A stretch of 64,000 nucleotides of DNA from Microbacterium sp. GCS4 (GTDB lineage Bacteria > Actinomycetota > Actinomycetes > Actinomycetales > Microbacteriaceae). A program made the translations under genes and the position numbers. Under the pieces are notes generated by a model, which ran no database searches, was not told the origin of the DNA, and saw only the letters and a program-made list of their open reading frames with translations. The stretch covers positions 496,001 to 560,000 of the forward strand of contig NZ_LGYE01000001.1 in assembly GCF_001262495.1 (NCBI RefSeq), read 5' to 3'. This document shows, in pieces, positions 29,672 to 36,887 of this stretch. Position 1 is the first letter of the stretch. The number at the start of each line of letters is the position of its first letter.

Positions 29672-30472
29672 ATGCGATACACAGCAGATCGGTTCGGGGA
29701 CACCGTCCTCGAACAGTACGAGCGCCGCAGAAGCGTTTCGAAGGGGGAGATCTTCGCCCACGAAGCCAGGGAGGAACGCGACGCCGTCGCGCTGGGGCAC
29801 CCTGAGTTCGAGGGACTGGAGATCGGACAGAAGCGGACCGTTCCGATGACAGCGATGTTCATCGACCTTCGCGACTTCACGGGCCGCTCCTTCTGGGACC
29901 CTCAGGATCAGGTCGCAGACCTCGCTCACGCGATCCTCGCGGGATTCATCGAGACCGTTCTTCGTCACGGTGGGTACCCTCTGGGACTGCGTGGAGATGG
30001 CCTCTTCGCCGGTTTCGGCCCCGGCGACGCACAGGTCGGCGCATCCTTCGCTCTCGCTGCCGGCGCCTTCGCCCTCAACGCCATCGACAAGAACGTGAAC
30101 CCGAGGCTCGAGCAGCGCGGCATCCGCCCCGTGCAGGCTCGTGCCGGACTCGACTTCGGCGACATCACGTTCGTACGCACAGGTTCACCAGGGCACAGCG
30201 AGATCAACCCCGTCGGCTTCGCCGCGAACTTCGCAGCCAAGTGCGAGAAGCGAGCGAAGTCCTGGGAGGTCGTCACCGGAGAGAACCTCGCGAAGCTCTT
30301 CCCCGAGACGAGCCTGTTCACAAAGCTCGAACGCCCGAAGTCGTACACGCGTGACGGCTTCACTCGCTACTACAACTACTACGGCTACAAGTGGTCGGGC
30401 ACACTTCCCCACTCCGAGTCCCTCGTCGAAGAGCTCGCCGGCCAGCCGGTTTCCGCCGTGGGCATCGGCTGA
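29672..30472 (+). CDS. Class III nucleotide cyclase, Pycsar-like (pyrimidine cyclase candidate)
   Basis: This 266-residue single-domain cyclase has both metal-binding aspartates: D65 in MFIDLRDFTG and D109 in RGDGLFAGFG. The usual Asn is at N186 (GFAANFAAK). The transition-state Arg position four residues later is Lys190. There are no receiver, membrane or HAMP domains, unlike signalling adenylate cyclases. Pycsar cyclases (Tal et al. 2021) make cCMP or cUMP after phage infection and sit beside a membrane or TIR effector. Here a DUF5706-like membrane protein lies two genes downstream, supporting that assignment. The protein ends SAVGIG, a C-terminal glycine. Substrate specificity cannot be read with confidence. 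The start ATG follows GGGGAT. Confidence 0.82.
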   Translation: MRYTADRFGDTVLEQYERRRSVSKGEIFAHEAREERDAVALGHPEFEGLEIGQKRTVPMTAMFIDLRDFTGRSFWDPQDQVADLAHAILAGFIETVLRHGGYPLGLRGDGLFAGFGPGDAQVGASFALAAGAFALNAIDKNVNPRLEQRGIRPVQARAGLDFGDITFVRTGSPGHSEINPVGFAANFAAKCEKRAKSWEVVTGENLAKLFPETSLFTKLERPKSYTRDGFTRYYNYYGYKWSGTLPHSESLVEELAGQPVSAVGIG

Positions 30473-30482
30473 GAGGAACATC

Positions 30483-31095
30483 ATGTCTATCGCATCGCTT
30501 CTGAGCCACCACGGAGTGGACATCCCCCGCTACGTCACCGTCGACGGCCCGAGTCGTCTTCAGCGGCGTCAGCATCACCTCGACCGGCGCGGCCGTTCAC
30601 GAAACCCTCGGGCCGGTCACCCCGGTCGCCAACCACACGTTCCATGGAGGCAAGGATCGCCCCGAAGGAGCAGGCTTCGACCTGTGGTGGGACGATCCCG
30701 CCGAACTCGGTCGGCACCTCGACGCTGTGCACCGGGCGTTTCCTGGCTTCATCTTCACCGCTGCAGCGTCCGGCTTCGGCCCGCGCTGGACGGGCAAGAT
30801 CAACACAGGCCGCGGGGCCTTCACCCTCGAAGTGGAACTACGCGCAGATCGTTCCCTCCCTATGCTTCGCGTAATCGGACCGAAGCTCGGAGCGTTCTCT
30901 TCCGGCCGCTGGGTGCGGTCCGAGCATCTCTACGACAGCGGCAATCTCTGCGTCGCTGACGTGGACGAGTGGCACCCCGATGAGCATGATGCGGCGACCG
31001 CTATCGCCTGGGGCGCCCACTGGCTCGCCGCGTACACCGAATGGCGCATGAGTCGGCAGTGGCCTGCTGATGGGGCGCACGCGCATGCGTCGTAA
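30483..31095 (+). pseudogene. E2-like conjugating protein gene with apparent +1 frameshift
   Basis: Translation starts at ATG 30483 (GAGAGGAA upstream) and reads MSIASLLSHHGVDIPRYVTV, then the frame is lost. Removing one C from the CCC at 30548-30550 joins it to a long second frame ending at 31095, giving about 203 residues. The restored C-terminal half contains HLYDSGNLCVADVDEW followed by AIAWGAHWLAAYTEW, matching the short E2-like proteins of type II CBASS: His, Gly-x-Leu-Cys active site (Cys codon 30949-30951), Trp, then WL..Y..W. CBASS E2 proteins conjugate the C-terminal glycine of the cyclase to a target. The second frame has no start codon of its own. It could be inactive, recoded, or a sequence error. 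Confidence 0.7.
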
Positions 31096-31624
31096 GCCGG
31101 AACCGTCGGTGACTCCTGCGGACTGGGAGCAGAGCAAGCTCGCGATCCAGGAGACCGGGGGTTGGATCAAGAACGCGGACACCAAGTCGACCATCCTCGC
31201 CGGATCTTTCGGCCTGAGCCTCACGTTCGCCGTGCCACGGCTTCTGGAAGCACTCCCCACGGTTGCCGCTGCTCCGTTCGCCTTCGGTCTATGGGTCGCG
31301 GCCGCCGTAATCTTCGTGGCGGCCGCGTTGCTCACGGGCTACCGAATCGGGAACGCGCTACTGCCCAGGACGTCCCTGGGGACCAGCTTAATGAACCGCT
31401 TCGCCTGGCCGAGCCTGGCGAATGTCGCGCCACAGCATCTCCCCCCGCAGAAGCTGTCGGCGGACGACATCCGCGCTGAAGCGTGGGAGCAGGCGGCATC
31501 GCTGGCGCGCATCGCCGCAGCGAAGTATCACTCTTTCAAGATCGCGCTCGTCGCCTTCTGCATCTACCTTGCAGCGCTGCTAGGTCTGGTTGTAATCCAG
31601 ACCGTGGCCGTCAGCGTCCTTTAG
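31070..31624 (+). CDS. Pycsar effector-like membrane protein (DUF5706/PycTM type)
   Basis: The 184-residue protein starts at ATG 31070 or 31085, overlapping the end of the E2-like gene. The N-terminal segment GGWIKNADTKSTILAGSFG matches the W..AD.K signature I associate with the Pycsar effector family PF18967. Two membrane helices follow (FGLSLTFAVPRLLEA, LWVAAAVIFVAAALLTGY), then a soluble helical region, and a final helix (IALVAFCIYLAALLGLVVIQ). In Pycsar, PycTM responds to cCMP or cUMP and permeabilises the inner membrane, killing the infected cell. The assignment rests on the motif and on the cyclase two genes upstream. Confidence 0.75.
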   Translation: MGRTRMRRKPEPSVTPADWEQSKLAIQETGGWIKNADTKSTILAGSFGLSLTFAVPRLLEALPTVAAAPFAFGLWVAAAVIFVAAALLTGYRIGNALLPRTSLGTSLMNRFAWPSLANVAPQHLPPQKLSADDIRAEAWEQAASLARIAAAKYHSFKIALVAFCIYLAALLGLVVIQTVAVSVL

Positions 31625-31629
31625 ATCCG

Positions 31630-31656
31630 TTCGAGCCCGAACCAGTTCGGCTCGAA
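31630..31656. terminator. Hairpin between convergent pycTM-like and XRE genes
   Basis: Arms TTCGAGC-CGAAC and GTTCG-GCTCGAA pair over 12 bp with one bulged C and a very short loop. It lies between the stop at 31624 and the convergent XRE gene ending at 31696. Confidence 0.55.
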
Positions 31657-31695
31657 GATGCACGCTACGTGGTCGTGGTTGTCGACCTCCGGGTC

Positions 31696-31962
31696 TCACC
31701 TCGACATGTGGGGCGGGCTCATCGGCAGTATCTCGGCGACGGGGATGTCCAACACTTCGGCAAGGGCGATCACAGTTCGAAGGCTCGGATTCGCAGGCGC
31801 TCCGGACTGAGACTTGCCCTTTTCATAGCTCTGATATGTGAAACGTGTGATCCCAGCGCGGTAGGCGACGGTCTCCTGTGACAGACCGCGCTCGATGCGG
31901 CGGCGGTGGAGCTGAGCACCGAGACGTCCGACGTAGCTTCCCCACCCCTCCTCTTGCCGCAT
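31696..31962 (-). CDS. XRE family DNA-binding protein
   Basis: This 88-residue protein starts at ATG 31962 with AGGAAAG upstream. It is a single helix-turn-helix: GAQLHRRRIERGLSQETVAYRAGITRFTYQSYEKGKSQ, then SLRTVIALAEVLDIPVAEIL. It is convergent with the Pycsar-like operon and divergent from the 32172 operon, from which it is separated by 209 bases containing a dyad. It may regulate that operon. A longer upstream in-frame extension was rejected because it crosses the promoter region. Confidence 0.82.
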   Translation of the reverse strand: MRQEEGWGSYVGRLGAQLHRRRIERGLSQETVAYRAGITRFTYQSYEKGKSQSGAPANPSLRTVIALAEVLDIPVAEILPMSPPHMSR

Positions 31963-32021
31963 GTCTTTCCTGCCCACCAATTCAGCTTGGTGAGCAGGCC
32001 GTCTTCTGACGACCTTCTCTA

Positions 32022-32045
32022 TATGGCATAATTTCTGAAGCCATA
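32022..32045. promoter_or_regulatory. Dyad upstream of XRE gene
   Basis: TATGGC (32022-32027) and GCCATA (32040-32045) are perfect inverted arms separated by 12 A/T-rich bases, 60 bases upstream of the XRE start and in the divergent region. It is a possible operator for the XRE protein. Confidence 0.4.
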
Positions 32046-32171
32046 CGAAACATTCACTCCATCGACTGACGTGACCTCGCGTCTCGACCTGCACGTGTGC
32101 CGCTGCGCGTCGGCTCCGGGTCGCCTCGATGCGTAGGTCCCGTTCAGGTCGACCCCGATTGTTGAGTAGCA

Positions 32172-32573
32172 GTGACTGATCCCCGACCGATCTGGTGGAG
32201 TGCCGCGGAGGTCGAAGCCCCCGCCGAGTGGATCGCGGCATTCAGCGCACTCACCGACGAGGACCGAGCGGATGCGATGGGCCTGACCGCAGCCATCTTC
32301 ATCGCGCGAACTCGTCGACGTACGGGCCGCGGACCTACGTTTTCGGAACTGTTCTCCGAGTTGTTCAAGAACGAGCCTCTTCATCCTGAATGGCCTAGTG
32401 GACTGACCTATCCGGTGCGGGCCACCATTCATCACGCGTTCCGCCTCCATGTCGCTATCCAGTGGAAGCGAGGAGGTTGGATCAGCTGGGATCCCGGCGT
32501 CGAACGCAGTCTTCGCGTGGGACCGACGTTCCGAGAAAGGTCGCGCGCACGGCAGGCCGAGAGATCACGATGA
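32172..32573 (+). CDS. Hypothetical protein, first gene of metallophosphoesterase operon
   Basis: The 133-residue protein starts at GTG 32172. It is rich in Trp and Arg (IWWSAAEV, WISWDPGVERSL) and has RTGRGPTFSELFSELFKNEP in the middle, with a basic C-terminus. No membrane segment is present. Its stop overlaps the ATG of the next gene (ATGA), so the three genes 32172-33954 are tightly coupled. I do not recognise the family. It could be a DNA-binding or toxin-binding partner. Confidence 0.65.
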   Translation: MTDPRPIWWSAAEVEAPAEWIAAFSALTDEDRADAMGLTAAIFIARTRRRTGRGPTFSELFSELFKNEPLHPEWPSGLTYPVRATIHHAFRLHVAIQWKRGGWISWDPGVERSLRVGPTFRERSRARQAERSR

Positions 32574-33577
32574 GGGCGCTAGGGCACACATCAATCATCG
32601 ACCTCCCCGACCAGCGGGTAGCGGTGTGTGGGGATTGGCACGGGAATCAGGGGTGGGCTCGGATGCTCTCCCGGGCGCTGCCGTACCTTGCGCCCGACGT
32701 GACGACGATGCTGCACCTCGGCGACTGGTGGATGCCGCCGGACGCGGTCGATGAGATATTCGCCGAGACCGCCATCACTCGTTTCTACGTCACGCTCGGC
32801 AATCACGAACAGTGGGACGAAATCACACCGCTCCTGGATAAGTATCCGGGCGAAGCCGTGCGGGTCTCCGAGCTCACGTGGATCCTTCCCCGGCCGGCGC
32901 GCCTGGCTATCGGCGGTCGCTCTGTAGTCGCGCTCGGCGGCGCATCCTCCGTCGACCGTGAGTCCCGGCAGGAAGGGCTGACATGGTGGCCGGAGGAGGC
33001 CATTAGCGATGTTCACGTCGCGGCAGCCATCGCCGGCGGCCCCGCCGACCTGATGCTCACCCATGAGTCGCCGGCAAACACCCCGGTGCGTCCTGTTCAG
33101 AAGATCCTGCGCGAGAATCCTCACTGGTTCACGGAGGCGGCGCTGGAGGCCTCCGCGGCATCCCGCGCACGGGTCAGCCAGGTCTGGGACGCTGTTTGCC
33201 CTGAACTCCTCGCCCACGGACACATGCACGTCGCGGCAGGTGGGAAGACCGAGGACGGCCGACGTGTGGCGAGTCTCGGGCGTGAGGGTCATGAAGGGAA
33301 CCTCGCGATCCTGGACATGCAGAACCTGAGGATGGCGACCCCGAGCTTGGCGATACTGCGCGGGATGGCGAACGAAGAAGGTCCTCGCTGGACTCGGGAG
33401 CAACGGATGAACAGCGTCGCCGAGTCTCTGCACACGGGAGTCCTGGACGGCCTCAAGCCCACACCTCGAGCTCTCCGTGATGCCCAGGACTACATCGACG
33501 GAATCCGCAGCCTCGAGGAGATCATCGAAGACGTCCGCCGACGCCACACCCGCAAGCCCATGGAGGAGGAGCCGTGA
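32570..33577 (+). CDS. Calcineurin-like metallophosphoesterase
   Basis: The 335-residue protein carries the full metal-site set: GDWHGN (DxH form), HLGDWW, LGNHE, TH in LMLTHESPA, and AHGHMH. These are the five blocks of the binuclear phosphoesterase fold, so it should be active on a phosphodiester or nucleotide. An extra C-terminal helical segment of about 80 residues follows (SVAESLHTGVLDGLKPTPRA). Start and stop overlap the neighbours by 4 bases each. In this context a nuclease, nucleotide-depleting or toxin-antidote role is possible. Confidence 0.85.
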   Translation: MRALGHTSIIDLPDQRVAVCGDWHGNQGWARMLSRALPYLAPDVTTMLHLGDWWMPPDAVDEIFAETAITRFYVTLGNHEQWDEITPLLDKYPGEAVRVSELTWILPRPARLAIGGRSVVALGGASSVDRESRQEGLTWWPEEAISDVHVAAAIAGGPADLMLTHESPANTPVRPVQKILRENPHWFTEAALEASAASRARVSQVWDAVCPELLAHGHMHVAAGGKTEDGRRVASLGREGHEGNLAILDMQNLRMATPSLAILRGMANEEGPRWTREQRMNSVAESLHTGVLDGLKPTPRALRDAQDYIDGIRSLEEIIEDVRRRHTRKPMEEEP

Positions 33578-33954
33578 CCGAGGAGGAACCGAACCCCTGG
33601 GCTGAGATCGTCGGTCCGTGCTACACGGTGACCAGTATGGCCCGCACCCTCGGACGGACGAAGGCTGAGGTCATGGAGGCTGGGAACGATCTCCGCCTAC
33701 TCATGTTGCGCACCGAAGACGGCGTCTACCTCTTCCCCGTCTTTCAACTGCACGACGGCGAGGTGGTTCGAGGTCTGCGGGAGGTTCTTCTCACCCTCCA
33801 GGCCGGCGTAAACGACCTCTGGACATGGGCGCAGTGGTTGAACGTCTCGTTGCCCGAGGCGGATCCGCCCCGCAACATCACGCGGCTTATCGAGGGGCGC
33901 CTTGATGAAGCGCTACGGGACGCGCGACACGACGCTTGGTCATGGAGTAACTGA
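33574..33954 (+). CDS. MbcA/ParS/Xre antitoxin-like protein
   Basis: This 126-residue protein starts at GTG 33574 (GTGA overlap). Its C-terminal part YLFPVFQLHDGEVVRGLREVL, then WTWAQWLNVSLP and RLIEGRLDEALRDARHDA, follows the pattern of the MbcA/ParS toxin-binding domain (yP.wQf..G....gl..vl...W...WL..p). The partner of such antitoxins is normally a RES-domain NAD-degrading toxin. None is present here, so this may be a different use of the domain with the phosphoesterase. Confidence in the domain is moderate. Confidence 0.6.
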   Translation: MTEEEPNPWAEIVGPCYTVTSMARTLGRTKAEVMEAGNDLRLLMLRTEDGVYLFPVFQLHDGEVVRGLREVLLTLQAGVNDLWTWAQWLNVSLPEADPPRNITRLIEGRLDEALRDARHDAWSWSN

Positions 33955-33961
33955 TCCGAGA

Positions 33962-35320
33962 TCATCCTTGCGGGAGAACCAAGCTCGTGGTGCTGGTGAC
34001 GAGATGTCCGGCAGGAGAAGATTGCTCCCGCATGCCGGCTCGCTCGCTAACGTGCGCCGCACCCGGTAAGGCCTCGGGCGGAAGCGGGTAGAGCGCCCGG
34101 GGGTTGTGGAAGACAGTGGTGCCATCAATCCAGCGTTCCTCATATCCCTCACCCACCTGCTGACTGAATGGCACAACCTCGCCCGAGTTGTCTTCCGCGT
34201 AACGAGAACCGCGATGGAACGCCAACAGCGATGACTCCCCCATCCCCGCCGCAATGCCCATGCGATTGAACTTGCTGAGTGTCCCTGCTGCATTGAAGAT
34301 CACGGCACTGATCCGCTCCGAATCAGGCAACTTAAAGAAACCGGATTCAAGCTCCTTCGTGCCCCATTTGAGTGTTCCGACGGGGACCTCGACCTGGCGG
34401 ACGACTCCATCCCGCTCCACATCTTCGATGCGCACACCGTAGAGGTATTCGTACAGCGCGGGCTGGCTCCACGTCATCGACAGGTCCTGATGGAAGTCTT
34501 GCACAGCAATCACGAAGGGTATCTTCCGCGCTCCGGTTCGCTCCCAGTAGCGCTTTCTGAGCTTTGCAACAAGAGGGCCGGAGAAACGAGTCGGCAGGTA
34601 GTTGTGCGCATAGTCAAAAAGCTCGTCAGCCGTTTCCGGCGGAACGGGCACGCTGTGCGCTGGCGGCGGGTTCGCGGTCGTTGCCTCGACGTAGAAATCT
34701 CCGAACACACCTCGTGCAAGGAAGTCTGGCGCGGGCTTGGGCTGTTCGACTCGTAGACCCGCCTCACGCATCAGCGCCCATACATATAGTTCCCACACCC
34801 TGGCATCGAAGGCAGTGGTCTGAAACTGCTCAACGAAGGTTCCGTCTTGGTTCTCGTACCAACGCATGGCGACCTCTATGAGGCGACGCGCGGCGACGGC
34901 ACTCGTCTGATCTCGTAGGTACTTGAATCGCACGTGCAAGCGATCCTCGCTCGAAGCCACTCTGAAGAAGTTCTCGGAAGGCGTCTCATCGCCTTGAGTG
35001 CGTGAGTTGTCGTACTCCGCGTGAACATTCGCCATAGCTTCCGCAGTCGCATTCACCGCGGCTCGTACATCTGCGTGTGGGCCTAGCAACCTGACTCCCC
35101 GATAGCGTCCAGAGAGGTCAGGAGCGAGCACGCAACTGTGGAGCTCGCGGTCGGTCAAGTCAACGAACAATACGCCGAGCACCTTAGCGGGTCGGATCTC
35201 CAGCCACGCAACTTCCTTGGTCGGCACAAGTGGGCCTGCCCCCCGGGCCCAGACCACGAAAGCGTTAAATCGCTGCTCGCTGATCTCCGAGATCTCGACA
35301 GGTGTGTCGTTCGTATTCAC
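33962..35320 (-). CDS. Hypothetical protein with PD-(D/E)XK-like nuclease core
   Basis: The 452-residue protein has no membrane segment. Residues about 165-215 read FDARVWELYVWALMREAGL, then PAPDFLARGVFGDFYVEATT. A helix with Glu, then PDF, then a strand with E-A-T is the order seen in PD-(D/E)XK nucleases. The terminal regions are unique. It ends 7 bases from the convergent operon at 33954, alone on its strand. In a defence island a restriction-type nuclease is plausible but not shown. Confidence 0.55.
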   Translation of the reverse strand: MNTNDTPVEISEISEQRFNAFVVWARGAGPLVPTKEVAWLEIRPAKVLGVLFVDLTDRELHSCVLAPDLSGRYRGVRLLGPHADVRAAVNATAEAMANVHAEYDNSRTQGDETPSENFFRVASSEDRLHVRFKYLRDQTSAVAARRLIEVAMRWYENQDGTFVEQFQTTAFDARVWELYVWALMREAGLRVEQPKPAPDFLARGVFGDFYVEATTANPPPAHSVPVPPETADELFDYAHNYLPTRFSGPLVAKLRKRYWERTGARKIPFVIAVQDFHQDLSMTWSQPALYEYLYGVRIEDVERDGVVRQVEVPVGTLKWGTKELESGFFKLPDSERISAVIFNAAGTLSKFNRMGIAAGMGESSLLAFHRGSRYAEDNSGEVVPFSQQVGEGYEERWIDGTTVFHNPRALYPLPPEALPGAAHVSERAGMREQSSPAGHLVTSTTSLVLPQG

Positions 35321-35475
35321 CGTCTGCCTCCTCCGCCACCTGCGACCAGAGTAGCGATGCGCCCTGCTCGTCAGCCCGAAGCTGCACTGCCCTAGCTCAA
35401 GGCGTCGCCGGCAACGCGAACCATAGCCCGGCTGAAGCGGGGCGCACCGGGGCGCAGTCTCGATACGCTCGCTCC

Positions 35476-36415
35476 ATGTATTCGTTCCGTCTACCGCTGC
35501 ATGTAGGAAACAGCAATCCGGACACGGCCGAGAGTCGACTCTCGCTATCAGAGTCGAACAGCGAGAGCATCTGGCTCCAGTCGAATGGGCCGCTCTCGGA
35601 CGCCGAGAGAGCAGCGTTTTGCGGATCCGGCTACCCGACAGCTGAAATAGCAGAGCAACGGGCCAATGAACTTCTTCCGGCGCTGCGGCTCACTTCTTTA
35701 CGCACAGGGATCTACTTCGACTTCTTGTCCCGCGAAGCATCGGGTGGGATGTCCGAGACCGCGCTGCGCGACCTCAATGAGGCTCTCCCGACAGGAGTTC
35801 GCGCTGCCCGCTTTCGCCCGGGGGGTCATGGTGCATCTGACATCGGAGGAAATCGTCGTGCCTCGACTGAGCGCAACAGTTCGCGCTCATACTCCCGCGC
35901 AGACCGTGGGCACGACGTTCCAGCGCGCGATGCGCTCCGCGACCGCCTCACCGCACGGTTCTCTGGCATTCGACCTATATGTGGCCAGTTGGCGAATGCC
36001 TACGGATGACGCCCGCCTTCTCATGCTCACGTCCGCCGCCGAAGCCATGGTCGTCCCCGAGAAGGTTTCCGGTGAGGAACGAATCGCTCTTCGCCGACTT
36101 GCCGCCGTAGTCCGAGCCGATCAGACGCTGTCACCTACCAGCAAGAAATCGTTGGAGAATCGGATCGGATCGCTACACCAAGAGAGCATCGGATCCGCGA
36201 GCGCCCGACTCGCAGACCGTTTGAACCCGCGCACCTTCTTGGATCGAACGGCCCGTGATTTCTTCAGCTATGCGTACGACGTCCGAAGCCGTCTCGTGCA
36301 TGGCGACGTTCCTCCTGCAACCTCGGAGGTCGCGCTCGTACTAGGCGCTCTCGGCGAGTTCGTGCGAGAGCTCATAGAACTGGAGCTGTCGTCTCTCGAG
36401 ACGGCACATCCCTAA
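35476..36415 (+). pseudogene. HEPN-like protein gene with apparent +1 frameshift
   Basis: The frame from ATG 35476 (MYSFRLPLHVGNSN) stays plausible to about 35820, then the protein-like sequence continues in the +1 frame to 36415. Removing one G of the six at 35820-35825 gives RFRPGVMVHLTSEEIVVP and a 312-residue protein. Its C-terminus has RTARDFFSYAYDVRSRLVHGD, where RSRLVH fits the Rx4-6H motif of HEPN ribonucleases. Middle residues (MPTDDARLLMLTSAAEAMVVPE) recall Apea/HEPN-type abortive infection proteins. Function is inferred from the motif only. Confidence 0.6.
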
Positions 36416-36431
36416 CCAGAGAGCGAGCCGG

Positions 36432-36788
36432 CTACTTGTCCTGTGGACTGGTCTCGACACCGGTCGGGAGGTATGCCACGTGGCCAAGCACGCCATCAAG
36501 CAGAGCCATGACGTGGTCGTCGTACAAGTCGTAGCGGACGTTGCGCCCGTCGCGATTTCCTGACACGAGGCCGAGCTCGCGCATCAGCCGTAGGTGGTTC
36601 GACACGGCTGTCTGACCAGCTCCCACAGCTTCGCAGAGCTGAGTGACGGTCAGTGATGATTGTCGCAGCGCGGTGAGGATCCTCAGCCGCACCGGAGAGG
36701 AGAGGCCATGCATGACTTCCGCCAGCCGAACGGCTGCGCTCGACGGCAATATCGTCGCCGCATCGAAGTGCATGTCTTGCGTCACCAT
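36432..36788 (-). CDS. ArsR/SmtB family metalloregulator
   Basis: The 118-residue protein (ATG 36788; an alternative ATG is at 36773) has the ArsR winged helix LSSPVRLRILTALRQSSLTVTQLCEAVGAGQTAVSNHLRLMRELGLV. Its last helix has DDHVMALLDGVLGH, matching the first three ligands of the alpha-5 DxHx10H(xxE/H) metal site of zinc, cobalt and nickel sensors. It is divergent from the M23 gene, with a perfect palindrome between. It probably derepresses the adjacent island when metal is present. Confidence 0.88.
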   Translation of the reverse strand: MVTQDMHFDAATILPSSAAVRLAEVMHGLSSPVRLRILTALRQSSLTVTQLCEAVGAGQTAVSNHLRLMRELGLVSGNRDGRNVRYDLYDDHVMALLDGVLGHVAYLPTGVETSPQDK

Positions 36789-36828
36789 AGTGAGTCTACG
36801 ACGGCGACACTCGCTCCGAGGTGACAAC

Positions 36829-36848
36829 ACATCACGCATTCGTGATGT
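36829..36848. promoter_or_regulatory. ArsR operator candidate
   Basis: Perfect 8-bp arms ACATCACG and CGTGATGT surround CATT. The site lies between the divergent ArsR gene (start 36788) and the M23 gene (start 36888), as expected for an ArsR-family repressor. Confidence 0.7.
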
Positions 36849-36887
36849 AACTTGAAGGCGATATCCGAGCGATGAGGAGCCAAACGC

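Noticed and set aside
29672-30472. Housekeeping adenylate cyclase
   Set aside because: No sensory or membrane domain, Lys in place of the usual transition-state Arg, and an effector-like neighbour point to defence use instead, although substrate is unproven.
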